This document shows positions 23,500 to 35,609 of a stretch of DNA of 64,000 bases, in pieces; positions within the stretch are counted from its first letter, which is position 1; every line of letters starts with the position of its first letter. A program made the position numbers and the translations under genes. Source of the stretch: Clarkia xantiana subsp. parviflora (Eukaryota; Streptophyta; Magnoliopsida; Myrtales; Onagraceae); contig JAPTYO010000018.1 of assembly GCA_036873135.1 (NCBI GenBank), positions 12,267,503 through 12,331,502 on the forward strand, written 5' to 3'. The notes beneath the pieces are model-generated. The model worked only from the letters and a program-made list of their open reading frames with translations, ran no database searches and was not told where the DNA came from.

Positions 23500-24222
23500 C
23501 GGCACATATATATATATATTGTCATGATTCTATCTTTAAGATGTAAATCAATCAACAATATATGTATATATATAAAATATTTGGCTCATGTATATATATA
23601 TATTTAATATTGTCAAATATATCTTTAGGGAATAAAATATGTAGACAATATATTTTCTTAATCTTTTATAGCAACTAAATCTATAAATATATTAACCATT
23701 TATTTAACTATATATATTGATAGTTAATATCTTTTACAATATTATATTATGAACATATCCTTATTTCCAACTTATAGATATATAGTACCTATTAATAACA
23801 TTTAAAAATGGCAACATATATCTTATAATATATGTGCCGAAATTTTTAATTACTTGGGGGCCAAGAAATTTAAATTTTTTTAACCTAAAACACCCCTAGG
23901 GTTTTCGGCACAAACATGCAAAGTTGGAAAAGTTGTCAAATTTTAAGATCAAACCCTAACTTGATCATGAATCCAAAAAGTGTTCTTGATAAAACTCATG
24001 GCGTTCTTGAAGATCATGAACATCAAACCTAAATATGAACATAAAATTCGATTTTGATCTATAAAAACATATAAATTTCGAAAATTTAATATTTTTAAAG
24101 ATCAAACACATGAAATTTACTTAAAAAATTTGGATTACTCATGGTGTTCATGAACATGAAAATTTCGGATTTTTCAAAACTCAAGAACATCAGTTTATCA
24201 AAACTTTAAGAACTCCTAACCT
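22300..24222 (-). other. Untranslated leader of element F
   Basis: Contains, in minus-strand order from the PBS, AT-rich sequence, a (TA)n microsatellite at 23459-23496 next to 'aattcggcac', a CCGG/GGTCC-rich block (about 23100-23345), then 'cttgactcggtcaagctagctgg'-type sequence. The same order is seen in E and H. No coding frames. Confidence 0.6.
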
Positions 24223-24236
24223 TGCTCTGATACCAC
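24223..24236 (-). promoter_or_regulatory. Primer-binding site of element F (tRNA-iMet type)
   Basis: Plus-strand 'gctctgataccac' abuts the LTR, i.e. GTGGTATCAGAGC on the element strand. Confidence 0.9.
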
Positions 24237-24815
24237 TGTTGGATTACGGGGACGTAATACTACGGAATGCTAAACGTGTACTAGTAAGTAATCTAATTAC
24301 GCAGCGGAATAATGTACACATACCTCAATAGCTTTCCTGCCCAAGAACGTTGTGGAGGGAGTTCTGATCCTAAGGTCGGAACCCGTACTAGTTCTTCTTG
24401 AGAAGAAGTCCTACGCGGTGTAAGCACCACAACAAAGCTTCTGATTGATTCTTCAACGGGGACAGAACCTCGGACTAAGATGTGCACCGAAAATCACTAC
24501 TAAGGGGGTGATAGGGTTTCTCTCAAGTTCCTCAATGGAGGTACTTCTTATTCTGAATGAATTGTATAAACTCCTTAGGTGAGTCCCCTATATATAGGAT
24601 TGGTGGAGTGGACAAAAGTCCACTCCAACCAATGTGGGACTTATTTCGGCCGAACCTATGAAATTAAGCGGGAGGCCCAATTTTGGGCCTCCCATGTCAA
24701 TTAGGGTTAGGGTTTGGCCCAATTACCCTAATGTGACAATTACCTAATTAACTTAGGTAATTTCCTTAGCATTAACGGGCTACCAATTACGGCGCCACGT
24801 CACCATATGCTAACA
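24237..24815 (-). mobile_element. 5' LTR of copia element F
   Basis: On the element strand TGTTAGCATATGGTGACG...CCCCGTAATCCAACA, about 579 bp. It matches the LTRs of H (28283-29615 without its insertion, and 36930-37527). TATA-like 'ctatatataggatt' lies at about 24588-24601 in plus orientation. The outer flank begins GGAAA (putative TSD, partner lost). Confidence 0.9.
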
Positions 24816-24985
24816 GGAAAGTCCACCCGCAAACAATTCGGCGAAACACTATGAGCCGAATATCCATTGCATTTAATTCATTCTGACGTATGTGGACCCA
24901 TGATTGTCACCGCTAGGGGTGGTAAACGTTACTTCGTAACTTCCATTGATGACTTTACCCTATTCGGGTTAACTCATTTGATTAC
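24816..24985 (+). pseudogene. Copia integrase fragment, plus strand
   Basis: Translates on the plus strand to 'STRKQFGETL', a stop, then 'YPLHLIHSDVCGPM', 'ARGGKRYFVTSIDDFT' and 'LFGLTHLIT'. This is the start of the copia integrase catalytic core, with the first Asp of the DDE triad in H-S-D-V. It then joins sequence that encodes RT/RNase H on the opposite strand (from about 24990). Only about 55 codons survive. The other end is cut by element F. Confidence 0.8.
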
Positions 24986-26590
24986 TCGTAGTCAATCTTA
25001 CCTTTAAGATATCTCATAATTCGTTTGACAGCTTTTAAATAATGATAACCGTGGTTCGATTGGAAACGCACTACTAGGCCCACAACGTAACAGATATCCG
25101 GACGAGTGCACTGCATCGCGTACATCAGACTTCCTACCATACTGAGGTACTCTGCACTTATGATCTGTTCACTCTACCAGGTTCTTAGGCCATCACGCTT
25201 CGACAACGCACACCCATATACAACCGGCGTCTCGACGAGTTTCGCATCCTAGAGATTAAACCTTCTCAATAACTCGTTGATATAGGCTTCCTGAGAAAGA
25301 TACAGTCTCTGAGCACCACAATCTCTAGCAATATTAATGCCTAGGATGTAACTGGCCTCGCCCATGTCCCTCATCTCAAATACAGATGCCAACCAGGACT
25401 CTGGTTTCTTTAAATAACTTACATCGTTCGCGGAAATAAGGATGTCGTCGACGTATAACGTCAAGATGACATACTTCGACCCAGAGGTCTTATTGTACAC
25501 GCATGGATCCTCGTGAAGATTCACAAATCCGTTGCCAACGATTTTCTCGTGGAACCTGTTGTATTATTGCCGAGACAATTTTTTAAGACCATAGATCGAT
25601 CTTTGGAGCTTACAATCTTTATGTTCATTACCAGGGGATATGAAACTCTCTGCTTGCTCTATGTAGATCTCCTTTTTCAAGTTCCCATAAAGGAAAGCAT
25701 TCTTAACATCCATCTGGTGAAGCTCGAGATCGTGGCTAGCGACCAAGGCTAAAATGTCAGAATGTGGTGTAATGCACAGTCCGTGAGTAAGTTTCTTGTA
25801 AGTCCACTCCGTGGAGTTGTGTATATCTTTTCACGACAAGTCAGCTTTATATCGCTCAACGTTTCCATTACTAGTGAGTTTCAATTTCAGAACCCACTTA
25901 GCCTCTACTGCTCTGCGATTAGCAGATAAATCAACTAACTTCCAAACATAATTGGCTTTTATAGAGACAATCTCTTCTTCCATTGTATTACTCCATTCCT
26001 TTACTTGAGGACCTTCCAAAGCTTGTTTAACCGTTATCGGTTCATCAACCGAAGTCAAGGTGAATAATTCACCTTTCTCGATGGAATACTTATTAGGAAA
26101 AGTTCTCTGCCTTTGACTACGTCTAGGCTCATTATTCCCATCTAGAACTACGCACCCACAGGAACAATGCTCCCACTAGGAACAATGCTCCCACTAGGAA
26201 CCAAAGCGTTACTGGAACCTTCTCCTACAACTTTTCATGGACGACTTCTTGACCGAGATGAATTCCACGAACACTTGGACCAGGAACTAAGTTGGTTTTC
26301 CCACTCCCACTGTTACCAATAGGTAGTTGAGGAATTATAGGATTTTCATCCAACGGTTCAGCAACTACATGATCAGGTTCTACTTGATTTGCACTAGGAG
26401 CAACTATGATTTCTATGGTTGGATTGAATCCTCCCACTGGATTTATTATGAAAATGTCCGCATTCTCATTTACCATATCATTTACAGTTGTTGCTCCCCC
26501 AAATCTCCCACCCGAAGTAAGTTGGTTCGGATCATGCTCATCCTATTCAAAATCTATTAAGACTGCATTCGTTTTGATGTCACCAGAAAG
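24986..26590 (-). pseudogene. Copia RT remnant of element G
   Basis: Minus-strand pieces in order: linker 26225-26476 ('INPVGGFNP'), RT start 25831-26058 ('EEIVSIKANYVWKLVDL', 'EAKWVLKLKLTSNGNVERYKADL'), RT middle 25564-25746 ('LELHQMDVKNAFLYGNLKKE', 'CKLQRSIYGLKKL'), RT palm 25249-25524 ('LTLYVDDILISANDVS', YVDD intact), then connection/RNase H traces to about 24990. Stops and frameshifts separate the pieces. The linker follows the PBS almost directly, so leader, gag, protease and integrase have been deleted. Better preserved in sequence than E but not functional. Confidence 0.8.
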
Positions 26591-26604
26591 GCTCTGATAC
26601 CACC
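26591..26604 (-). promoter_or_regulatory. Primer-binding site of element G (tRNA-iMet type)
   Basis: Plus-strand 'gctctgataccacc' abuts the LTR, so the element strand reads GGTGGTATCAGAGC. Confidence 0.85.
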
Positions 26605-27208
26605 TGTTGGATTTAGGGGATACAATTACGGAACAAAACACTTTACGTGCATGGTAAACTAATTACGCAGCGGAATAAGGAGCACATACAAGTTTTGCTT
26701 TCCGTAGCCCAGGAACGTCACACAATGGAGTTCACGATATGCTGGACGGTGTCCTGCGGGAACCCTTGTTGAAGAGCAATCCACAAGCAATGGTCTCCAC
26801 AACAACGCATCTTCAATCCGGTTGCTGGGATGGATCTCTGGGGTAAATTGTTAACAAAATTTCGGCACCTCCCTTGTGAGGAATAAGTTTGGCAGAAATT
26901 CCTTGATGTGAGGGAGAGAGATTTCTTATGTCTCAACTAAAAGGGACAAAGTGATTAACCTTAAAGAAATCTTTGACACCTCCTATTTATAAGAGGAGGT
27001 GAGTAAAACCTACCTAGGGCTTTACCTCACTATTCGGCCGAACTATGTCTCAATTGGGTTAACCCAATTTTGGACCACACATGGCCCATGAGGATTTTGG
27101 TCTGACCCAAAATCTCTTATGTGCCATGTCCCAATTTTAGACTTAACCTATTGGGCTTATATTAATGTGCTCCCTATTACGGCGACCCATATACACAAAA
27201 TGTCAACA
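26605..27208 (-). mobile_element. 5' LTR of copia element G
   Basis: On the element strand TGTTGACATTTTGTGTATATGG...TAAATCCAACA, about 604 bp. 'cctatttataagaggagg' near 26981-26998 includes a TATA-like box. The start resembles the LTR of E more than those of F and H, so E/G and F/H are two subfamilies. Outer flank ACGAC (27209-27213) is a putative TSD with no surviving partner. Confidence 0.85.
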
Positions 27209-28277
27209 ACGACATCTTGAAATCCATTCCCGAAAGCTAAAGGCCTGATGATCCTTGATCCAGCAAGTGTGGAATCCACAACCAATCATAATTGATACTG
27301 CTAACGTAGCAACTAATAACATCCTAATTAATAACCTAATATGCATCCAAATTAGGATTTGTTTATAGATAGATAGATAATCAAAACAGAACCTATAATT
27401 CAAATCTCATCAAAATCATACATTAAAGAGTCATGGATTTTGCTGATTTTAAAATGAATCACCCAAACATCATTAAAATCAACCTATAAAATTAATAGAT
27501 TTTACTCATAGCAAAACTACCATCTCTTTTGTAGGGTCAATTGAACTGTTTCAAAACTCTCTCAAACTCCTTCAAAAGCCTTTACATATACAACAAGATT
27601 TAGGACACTCGACATCAAGTAATGAAGGTGAAAATCTTCCTAACGAACGATTAACTCACCTTATGGAGATTACCGGCATGAAGGCTTGCTACTCGTACCA
27701 GCCTTGTCAACAAGGAAAATAGTCCATTTACTGATATTACAAGAGGAGGCAACAAGGATTAAATGTTTGAATGGCTTCCCTTACTCTTAAACTGTGAAAC
27801 TGGTATATAGCTTGTCCATGAATGAGAGAGGTCTCCAATTTTGTCTATTTCCCTCGCTATAGCATAAGTCATAGTTGTGACATCTTTTGATAATACTGAT
27901 TCCGGTGGCAAAATGATTGAGTTTCCTGAATATCAGCAAACGACACAAAATGAGATCCGAAATGATGAGGAAAGGTAAATTCAACTAAACAACATAAACC
28001 AAATTTTAGAACCATAGAAGACTAAGTAGTGTTTAAACCTTGGAGAGATATTCTATAAGAGATCTATGCATGATTGCACTTCCTTTCCCAAATTGTTGTG
28101 CACGTCATCCAGATCATTAGTAATTGCCAATACCTAAACATAAATTGAGAAGTTAGCCACATTCTTCAATTGTTAGTCTGAGTCTAGAAGAAAACAAAAG
28201 ATATATAGGATGAAATGATCCCTGAAGCCATCACGTAAGGTTTAACTGTTATCAAGATGACTACGACACCATAGAGA
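27209..28277. other. Non-element sequence, possibly host DNA
   Basis: The sequence shows no similarity to the surrounding elements. It would be continuous with 37533-37589 and 56537-56778 before H and the A-B composite inserted. On the minus strand there are two exon-like stretches with good splice-type borders. One follows 'tttatgtttag' at about 28133 and opens with 'VLAITNDLDDVHNNLGKEVQ'. One follows 'tgatattcag' at about 27926 and is open in two frames for about 57-66 codons. I recognise no family. A gene fragment is possible but not established. Confidence 0.35.
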
Positions 28278-28282
28278 CTTTC
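28278..28282. repeat. Left TSD of element H
   Basis: CTTTC, matching 37528-37532 beyond the 3' LTR. Confidence 0.85.
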
Positions 28283-29615
28283 TGTTAGTATATGGTGACG
28301 TGATGCCGTAATTGGTAGACCGTTAATATATTTAGTTACCTAAGATAATTAGGTAAATGTCACATTAGGGGTAATTGGGCCAGACCCAATTCCCATGTGA
28401 CACGGGATGCCCAAAATTGGCCCTCCCACCCACATCATAGTTCGGCCGAAACCCTAATAGTAGGGAGGAGGATTTTCTCCTCCTCCCACTATATACTGAG
28501 GTCTTGGGGTCACTACCAAAACACACATTGATCACAACTCCTCCTAAGTTGTGATTTGAGAGAAATCCCTTTTCTCTCTACAAGCATAATTCGGGTGAGC
28601 TTCTGGCGGTTAGCTTAACGCACTAGATAATAGCCATTATGCATTCTGAGCTGGAAGGAGGCAAGCAAATGAAGGAAGGCATTACGGGCCAACTACAAGA
28701 AGCAAAGCTTCGTAGACTCGACAAGTCTCAACTAGATTGCCGACCACTACATTAGCCGCTGGCGGAGAAAGCGAGCTTTCCCTTCATCCCTTGCTAAGCC
28801 AAGGTCCCAGGTCTCCGAGTCAGCCCGCGCTTTTTCGAAGAATCCTGCACCCATGTGACCAATAGCAGGGACACCCAAGAGGTCAAGTTGGAGCAAGAGT
28901 TTGCTAACGCCTTATCAACACGTACCGGAATGGAAATCCAATGCACATATCAATATCGATTAGATCTATAAATGAATGAACAAAATAGAATCTTCTTATT
29001 TTTTTTCATTTTATTTTTATTAGATTGAAAATTAAAATATTTCCTTTTTATTTTTTTTAGTGTAAAAATAGACCATGCTTTCACAGTCCTGTTTAAATCA
29101 ACTCGGAAATTGGATTGATGAACTTTATTTGATAAAATGATTTCATAAAATTAGTTGAGAAAATTCGGAGTTCCTAAAGAAATTAGATTATTATATTATA
29201 TATACAAAAAAAATGAATAGCATTATTCTTACTGATTGGTAAAAAAAATTGATTTTGAATATCAAAATAGATGGAATAAATATCCTATTACTATCGCTAA
29301 CTAAAAAGGTGTAATCTAGAGATCAGCCGGCCCCCTAACACCACCATTGGTGTGCCAAATTTCTTCCGAGCATTCAGTCCGAAATTCTGTCCCCGTTGAA
29401 GAATCGATCAAAGGATTTGCTGTGGAGCTTATACCGCGTAGGACTTCTTCTCACGAAGAACTTGTACGGGTTCCGACCGGAGGATCAGAACTCCCTCCAC
29501 AACGTTCTTGGGCAGGAAAACTACTGAGGTATGTGTACATTATTCCGCTGCGTAATTAGATTACTTACAAGTACACGTTTAGCATTCCGTAGTATTACGT
29601 CCCCGTAATCCAACA
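28283..29615 (+). mobile_element. 5' LTR of element H, containing an insertion
   Basis: Starts TGTTAGTATATGGTGACG and ends CCCCGTAATCCAACA. It spans 1333 bp, but without the foreign block at 28595-29325 it is about 602 bp, as in the 3' LTR (598 bp). The outer parts align with 36930-37527 almost base for base apart from the insertion. Confidence 0.9.
28595..29325. other. Foreign insertion in the LTR, probable organellar DNA
   Basis: Absent from the 3' LTR, where 'aattcg' runs directly into 'gccggccccc'. The first part (to about 28915) is GC-balanced and looks like plant mitochondrial or plastid spacer. The second (about 28950-29320) is AT-rich with homopolymer runs and short frames such as 'NIKIDGINILLLSLTKKV', in the style of plastid DNA. 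There are no transposon ends and no TSD, only about 1 bp of shared sequence at the joint. This fits end-joining capture of one or two organellar fragments. The origin is my inference from composition. Confidence 0.5.
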
Positions 29616-29628
29616 GTGGTATCAGAGC
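29616..29628 (+). promoter_or_regulatory. Primer-binding site of element H (tRNA-iMet type)
   Basis: 'gtggtatcagagc' directly follows the LTR end CCAACA. Confidence 0.93.
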
Positions 29629-31600
29629 TTGTGTTAGGAGTTATAGAAATTTTGATAAACAGATGTTCTTAAAATTTTTATAAAAACCGAATTTTTTTAT
29701 GATGAACACCATGAGTAATCCGAAATTTTTAAACAAATTTCATATGTTTGATCTTTAAAAAATTAAAATTTTCGGAATTTACATGTTTTAATAGATCAAA
29801 ACCGAAAATTCATGTTTAAATTTAAGTTTGATGTTCATGATCTTCAAGAACACGATGAGTTTTATCAAGAACACCTTTTGGATTCATGATCATAATAGTG
29901 TTTGATCTTACAATTTGACAATTTTTTCAATTTTTGTGTTATGGCTGAAACCCTAGGTGAATTATTAGGTAAATATTTTAATTTCTTAGGGTGCAAGAAA
30001 GAAAAATTCGGCTGGCCTAGGTTAGATATATCTGTTACCATATTTTAATTTTATTAAAAGGAGACAATTTATCTATAAATTGGAAAAATAATGAATGATT
30101 CACATTATATAGTAAAATATATAAACTATCAATATATTTAGCTAAAAGATAGGGATAAAGATATATTGATAGGATTTGGTTACTTAAAAAGATTAAGAAG
30201 ATATATTGTCTATATATTTTATCCCCAAATATATATTTGACAATAATTATATATATATATATATTTGGCCGAAAATTATATATATATATTTATATTGTTA
30301 ATTGATTTACGTCTTAAAGATAGAATCTTGACAATATTTATATATATATATTAATAATATATAAGTGCCGAATTATATATATATATATATATATATATAT
30401 TAGCAACATTGGAAATTATTTTACATAATTAATGTTTCTTGTGGGCTAAGTTAAGTTTTTAGTGGACTTTAAAACTCTATTTAGCCCTAAAAGAAATGTT
30501 TCGGCCGAACCCTATGGGTTTATTGGCCGGTCCAATTTGCAAAACCGGAACGGGTTAAACCAATCCGGGTTTTTCTTAATCGGTTCGACCTAGTTGGGTC
30601 GGGTCGGACCAAAGTAACTAAGTGAATCTAAACCGAACCGGTTGCGAGTGATGAACCGAACCACAATCTTATTTTATGAACCGTTTCGGACCAAACCGGA
30701 TTTTTAAAATCGGACCGACTCATACCGGATTTTAAATTGGACCGAACCAAATTTTAAAATTTTTGAACTTTAAAAAGTTAGCCTAAACAGTGCTCTTAGG
30801 GTTTACGTTTTAACACGTTTTCGGATAAAACCCTAATACCTGGTTACGATTATGGGGATGGATCTCGAATATGCATGTTTTTTGGAGTGGATTAAATTAG
30901 TGGGCTGAATTGAAATTGTTTACTTTCTCCAACATATATTAGAACTGTCGTCTTGACTTAGTCAAGCTAGCTGGATAATAAATTGCGAGCATTGAGCTCT
31001 GGGATTTAAATATCTTGTTTGCGCAATAGGATAGACATGCTATGCTGATTAAAAGTGCCTAGAATCCATGTCTAGAAATTTCGTATGATTGATTGTAAGC
31101 ATGAATTGCAAAACAACCCCTAATATTTTTAAAACGTTTTCAAAACCAAAAATTCCAGTCGCCAATTATGCATGATGTGTGCGGAAGTTGCATGTTTTGA
31201 CACGTATGCTAGAATGTTCAGGACTAAAAGCATGTGATAATTTACTTTAAGTAGAATTATGTATGCTTAGGAACATTATACGCATGACGCATAAGCATGT
31301 CGTTTTGGTTTGTTCGATGATTATGGCGTGATTGAGTATTATGCATGCGTAAATTATCAGATAATTTTACAAAATCAAAAAGGGCCATGGAAATGCCAAG
31401 ATCGGGTGTGCATATTCGAAAATTCCTGTTCCGGTATTTTGCAAAATAATAACCGTTTTCAAAAGACTGATCTATTGGATTGAAGACGACGATAGTGTGA
31501 ACTCTTTCACAGCACACCCTTCCCTCAGTTTACTGGCGGTCGGTTTGGTTTAGTGACTGAAGGATCACTATTCGTCGTATTCCATCTTAATATATAATTC
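29629..31600 (+). other. Untranslated leader of element H
   Basis: AT-rich, with (TA)n at about 30247-30260 and 30373-30401. Then a CCGG/GGTCC-rich block at about 30520-30770, then 'cttgacttagtcaagctagctgg' and onwards as in E and F. No coding. The (TA)n sits beside 'gtgccgaatt' as it does in F, so the microsatellite is part of the family. Confidence 0.65.
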
Positions 31601-33700
31601 GATGTTTGCAATTCTGTCAAAATATTATTGTCTTCGTAATTTGCATAATCATCAATGTGTGAGTTGGCTCAATTAGTGCGATTCGATATTACTCGCAATC
31701 TTGATGGTATTAATTATGATGAATAAAATTGGAGTGTGTGTTGAACTCTCCACTACGATTCCGAAAAGTGGAGAGGACAACTACGGATGAATATAGTAAT
31801 CTGTATGATTTTGACAATGAGAAAGGAATGTGATAATTTGTTTCCCCTAGAATTGGAGTAGGTTATTTGACGATCTGAACGCATATATGGTGATACATTC
31901 GACCTTGGTAAAAAGGGGTTGAAGAAGACTTCAATTGGAACCAGACAATGTCATAGCTTAGTATTCCTTCGCATCCGCCTCGGTGGAAGCAAGGATGCAA
32001 ATGCTAGAAATGGTTCGGTTGAATGAGATGATCTTCTCTCTTTCCATGGATGTCGGCGTAAAACCCGCATCGGATCTAGTATGGATCGTACATGGACGGT
32101 AGTTGGAGCCGGCGGCTCTCCTAGGGTTCCGGGTCTTCAGAATGGAAGGTCAACATGGAAAGGATGTACATGGTTGTCTGATATTGACCGGACTCAATAA
32201 CCTTGAGCCTAATCAAATACAGTAACCACAGCAGTAAAAGGGAAACCTTATCTGCTCACCATAGTGAGTTCGAAAGAAGTGAACCATGATCCGCATAGCA
32301 AGAAGAGAACTGGAACGAATAAGTCCCATACGATAAACTGGTGGGTTAACCCGTTGAGAACGTGCGTCTCAAATACGCCTCGTAGGTCATGTGTATGAAG
32401 CTGTAAATATTTTATACGGACACAGATCATTTGAAGTGATTCACTCGTGAATTTACTCAGATGACATGTTCAATATGACTCAAAGTTCTTGACTATATGC
32501 GCCAGAATCATGGATCAAATATGTAAACTTCAGATCAAGAACTATACCATTGTCATTTATCGTTCGTTGTTCGTTTCTAAAAATTTGGTTATTTTGAGAT
32601 TCAGAGTTATTGAATAAAGTAATTGTTTCTCGATTCGAAGCTCAATTTGCTTAATCAATTTAACGTCTCAGTTGAACGAGAACGATCCGAAACGAAAATA
32701 CAAACCTACGGGTTATGACCAAAATTTCAACCAGGTAAAAGTGGACAAATAAAACAAAACGACTCACATACTCCGTCATCTCAGTCGGTACAACTGAACT
32801 GAACATACCCATCGATTGCGTAGCTAGATTGAAAGATTTAGTAATTCTTATATGTTAGTACTCCATTTAAAATGATTCTTTGCGTAATAATTAAACATGT
32901 TTATAACCGATTAAAATAAATTTGGAAACGAAGCGATTTAAACCACGGGATAAAACTGGTTTAATGCGCCTTACGCGCGTGTACCTCGAGAGATGGAACA
33001 CATCGTTTTGAAGTACAAATTTAATAATGAAGTGTTTTAATGAATGAATGCTAATTTTTCGTTTATAATCCCTTGGAAATAGCTCATTGATAACTACTAT
33101 AGTCAAGATGTATGCTTTAATGCTACTACGATTTAGCAGAACATCAACTATAGCATTAAGCAAAAGCTCAAATGCATAGTCCATGAGGTGGATAAGTCTC
33201 TGGATGAGTTAATAAACGAAAGGAAGTAGTCAGTAAATTGACACTCTCACTATAGGCCTTTAACGAAAAGTTTGGCTAAGCAATCATATTATTAAATACT
33301 TCAAGAAACATAGTTTAAAATTACATTATGTTAGAACTCAACATTAATTGTTCCTAGGGAATGAAATTAAGTTGATCATATTAACGTAAAACTATGTTCC
33401 AATAAAATTTGATGGAGCGTTACCTTAAAAGCTAAGAAATGATACGGGTGAAACCTTATCATAAAGTAGCATTAATTTGCCCATTAAACATGTATTTATC
33501 AAGAGTACGGTCTACTCTTAAAGAATACAAGTTTAAAATTAGCTTGGATTAATGGTAACGTGGTCGAACATGACACATTATAGAAATTTGAGGATGGATT
33601 TCCAATACTTTGCATAACGAAACGAAATAAAATACCGATCGAATTAAAATTGGGAATGGAGATTCTCAGGTCCCACTTACTTTGAGTGGGAGACTGGTAT
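31601..33700 (+). other. Non-coding middle of element H, shared with element F
   Basis: No open frames with recognisable domains. Collinear with 19940-21700 of F on its own strand. It stands where gag, protease and integrase should be. The shared loss in two insertions points to a common non-autonomous ancestor rather than independent decay. Confidence 0.5.
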
Positions 33701-33719
33701 AGCATTAGTAAATGCATTA

Positions 33720-35101
33720 GTGAATGACATGGTAAATGATGATGGAAACGTCCTCATAATAAATCCAGTGGGAGGGCTCACTCCCCCTCACATAATCATC
33801 ACTAATGCTGAACCATTGGATGAAACATACTCACCAACTGTGCGTTATACCATAGTTAGGGCCATCCTTGCCCTTATTGCAAGCCTCGATCATGAGCCTG
33901 CATCAAATGGATGTTAAAGACCGCATTTCTCCATGGAAACCTAGAGGAAGAGATCTATATGGAGCAGCCAGAGGGTTTTATTACTCCTGGCAAAGAACAT
34001 AAAGTTTGCAAACTCCAAAGATCTATTTACGGTCTTAAAAAATCGTCTTGGCAATGGTATCGCAGATTCCACGAGGAAATCGTCGGAAACGGATTTGTGA
34101 ACCTTCACGAGGATCCTTGCGTTTACACCAAGACCTCCGTGTCTAAGTATGTCATCATAACTTTACGTGGATGACATACTCATTGCTGCAAACGATGTGA
34201 GTTTCATGAACAAATGAAAGTCCTGGTTATCATCAACATTTGAGATGAAAGACATGGGAGAGGCGACGTACATCTTAGGCATTAAAATTTCCCGAGATCG
34301 TGCCGCCCGGAGATTGTGTCTGTCTCAAGAATCATATATCAACAAACTGTTGAAAAGATTCAGAATGCTCGATGCCAAACCCGTGGATACGTCGGTTGTG
34401 TTCTGGTGCGCGCTGTCGAAGCGTGATGACCCGAAAAACTAGCAGAAGCGTAAACATATGAGGAATGCAGAGTATCTAAGCATGGTAGGAAGTTTAATAT
34501 ACGCCATGCTATGTACTCGGCCAGATATCTGTTACGTTGTGGGCCTAGTAGCAAGATTCCAATCAGATCATGGCTATCAACATTTAAAGGCCGTAAAATG
34601 AATTATAAGATATCTGAAAGGTACTGTCGACTATGTTCTGTGCTATAAGGGCAGGAAAATCGAATTGACTGGTTATAGTGACGCCGACCACGGTGGCGAT
34701 CCGGACGATCGTTAGTCTACCACAGGGGGATTTTTCCTCCTTGCTGATGCAGCCATATCAAGGGTAAGCAAGATGCAATCATGTGTTGCGGTTTCCACTA
34801 TGGAATCAGAATTCGTTGCCCTTTCTAAAACGCACAAGAAGCGGTCTGGCTGAAAAGGCTTCTTACTGCATTAATTGGCACTAACAAGAAGAGCAAACTT
34901 GTGAAGGTATACTCCGACAGTCAGGCAGCCATTGCAGTAGTTAATAATCCAAAGTACCATAGTAGGACCAAACACATTGATGTGAAATACAATTATGCCA
35001 AATCTGTTGTGGAAGACAATATAATTGCTATAGAATACTTGTCCATAGACAATATGGTCGCAGATCCATTAACTAAGCCATTACGTAGAGAGATATTCTA
35101 A
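33720..35101 (+). pseudogene. Copia RT and RNase H remnant of element H
   Basis: Pieces in order: linker 33720-33830 ('INPVGGLTPP', 'AEPLDE') fused straight to 'TVRYTIVRAILALIASLDHE' (RT middle, so the RT start is deleted), then 33911-34174 with 'MEQPEGFITPGKEHKVCKL' and 'SIYGLKKSSWQWYRRF'. Just at the YVDD active site (about 34162) about 2 bp are missing and the frame breaks. 34245-34442 continues with 'LCLSQESYINKLLKRFRMLD', then RNase H traces with several stops ('YSDADHGGDPDDR', 'STMESEF') to the C-terminus at 35101 ('DPLTKPLRREIF'). Confidence 0.85.
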
Positions 35102-35604
35102 AAGCACGTAAAACTGCTTGGATTACGTAGGGCTTAATAAGTGGCTTCTATGAGTGATGACATTTTGACATTTGAATAATATATCGATTGAATAAAAGAA
35201 TTGAAAATTGAGTATATGATCTACTGACGTCATAATGATAAATAACATCGGATTTTTCGGTCTATAAACTAAGTCGTAGGAAGAAGTAAAACTCTTCCAC
35301 CAAAATTATGTCGGATGTGAACCTTGCCTCGTCACACAGGCACAGTCGTCTTGTAGGAGAGGGGGACCTCTACCACAACAAGATTGGCTAAGAACCGGGG
35401 GGATAAACCTGGTTAAACGAAACGATAACTTAATCACGCTTAAAGCATGACTTAATCTTCGTTTTGTAAATCGCCGTGTTGGACTCTGTCCATCATTAAA
35501 ATCACATCCAGGGCCATATGAAAGACTCTACAAAAGCATGATTGACATATCCCACCCCTGGCTTGTCCAGGTGTGCTATCGACGCGTGCTTCATACTACG
35601 CGTG
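35102..35604 (+). other. 3' untranslated region of element H, first part
   Basis: Follows the pol end with 'gcacgtaaaactgcttggattacgtagggctt', which is also present in F next to its junction with D (about 17620-17660, minus). No coding. Ends at CCATG, the target site of the solo LTR. Confidence 0.6.
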
Positions 35605-35609
35605 CCATG

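Larger units (their letters stand above)
17498..24815 (-). mobile_element. Ty1-copia element F, 3' end lost
   Basis: A minus-strand copia element with a complete 5' LTR (24237-24815), PBS, leader, a gag remnant and RT/RNase H remnants. It lacks its 3' LTR: the element is cut at 17498 by D, and the part that should continue beyond D is gone. It belongs to the same family as H, from the LTRs, the CCGG-rich leader, a 2-kb non-coding middle and the RT. It carries a 521-bp MITE. Confidence 0.8.
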
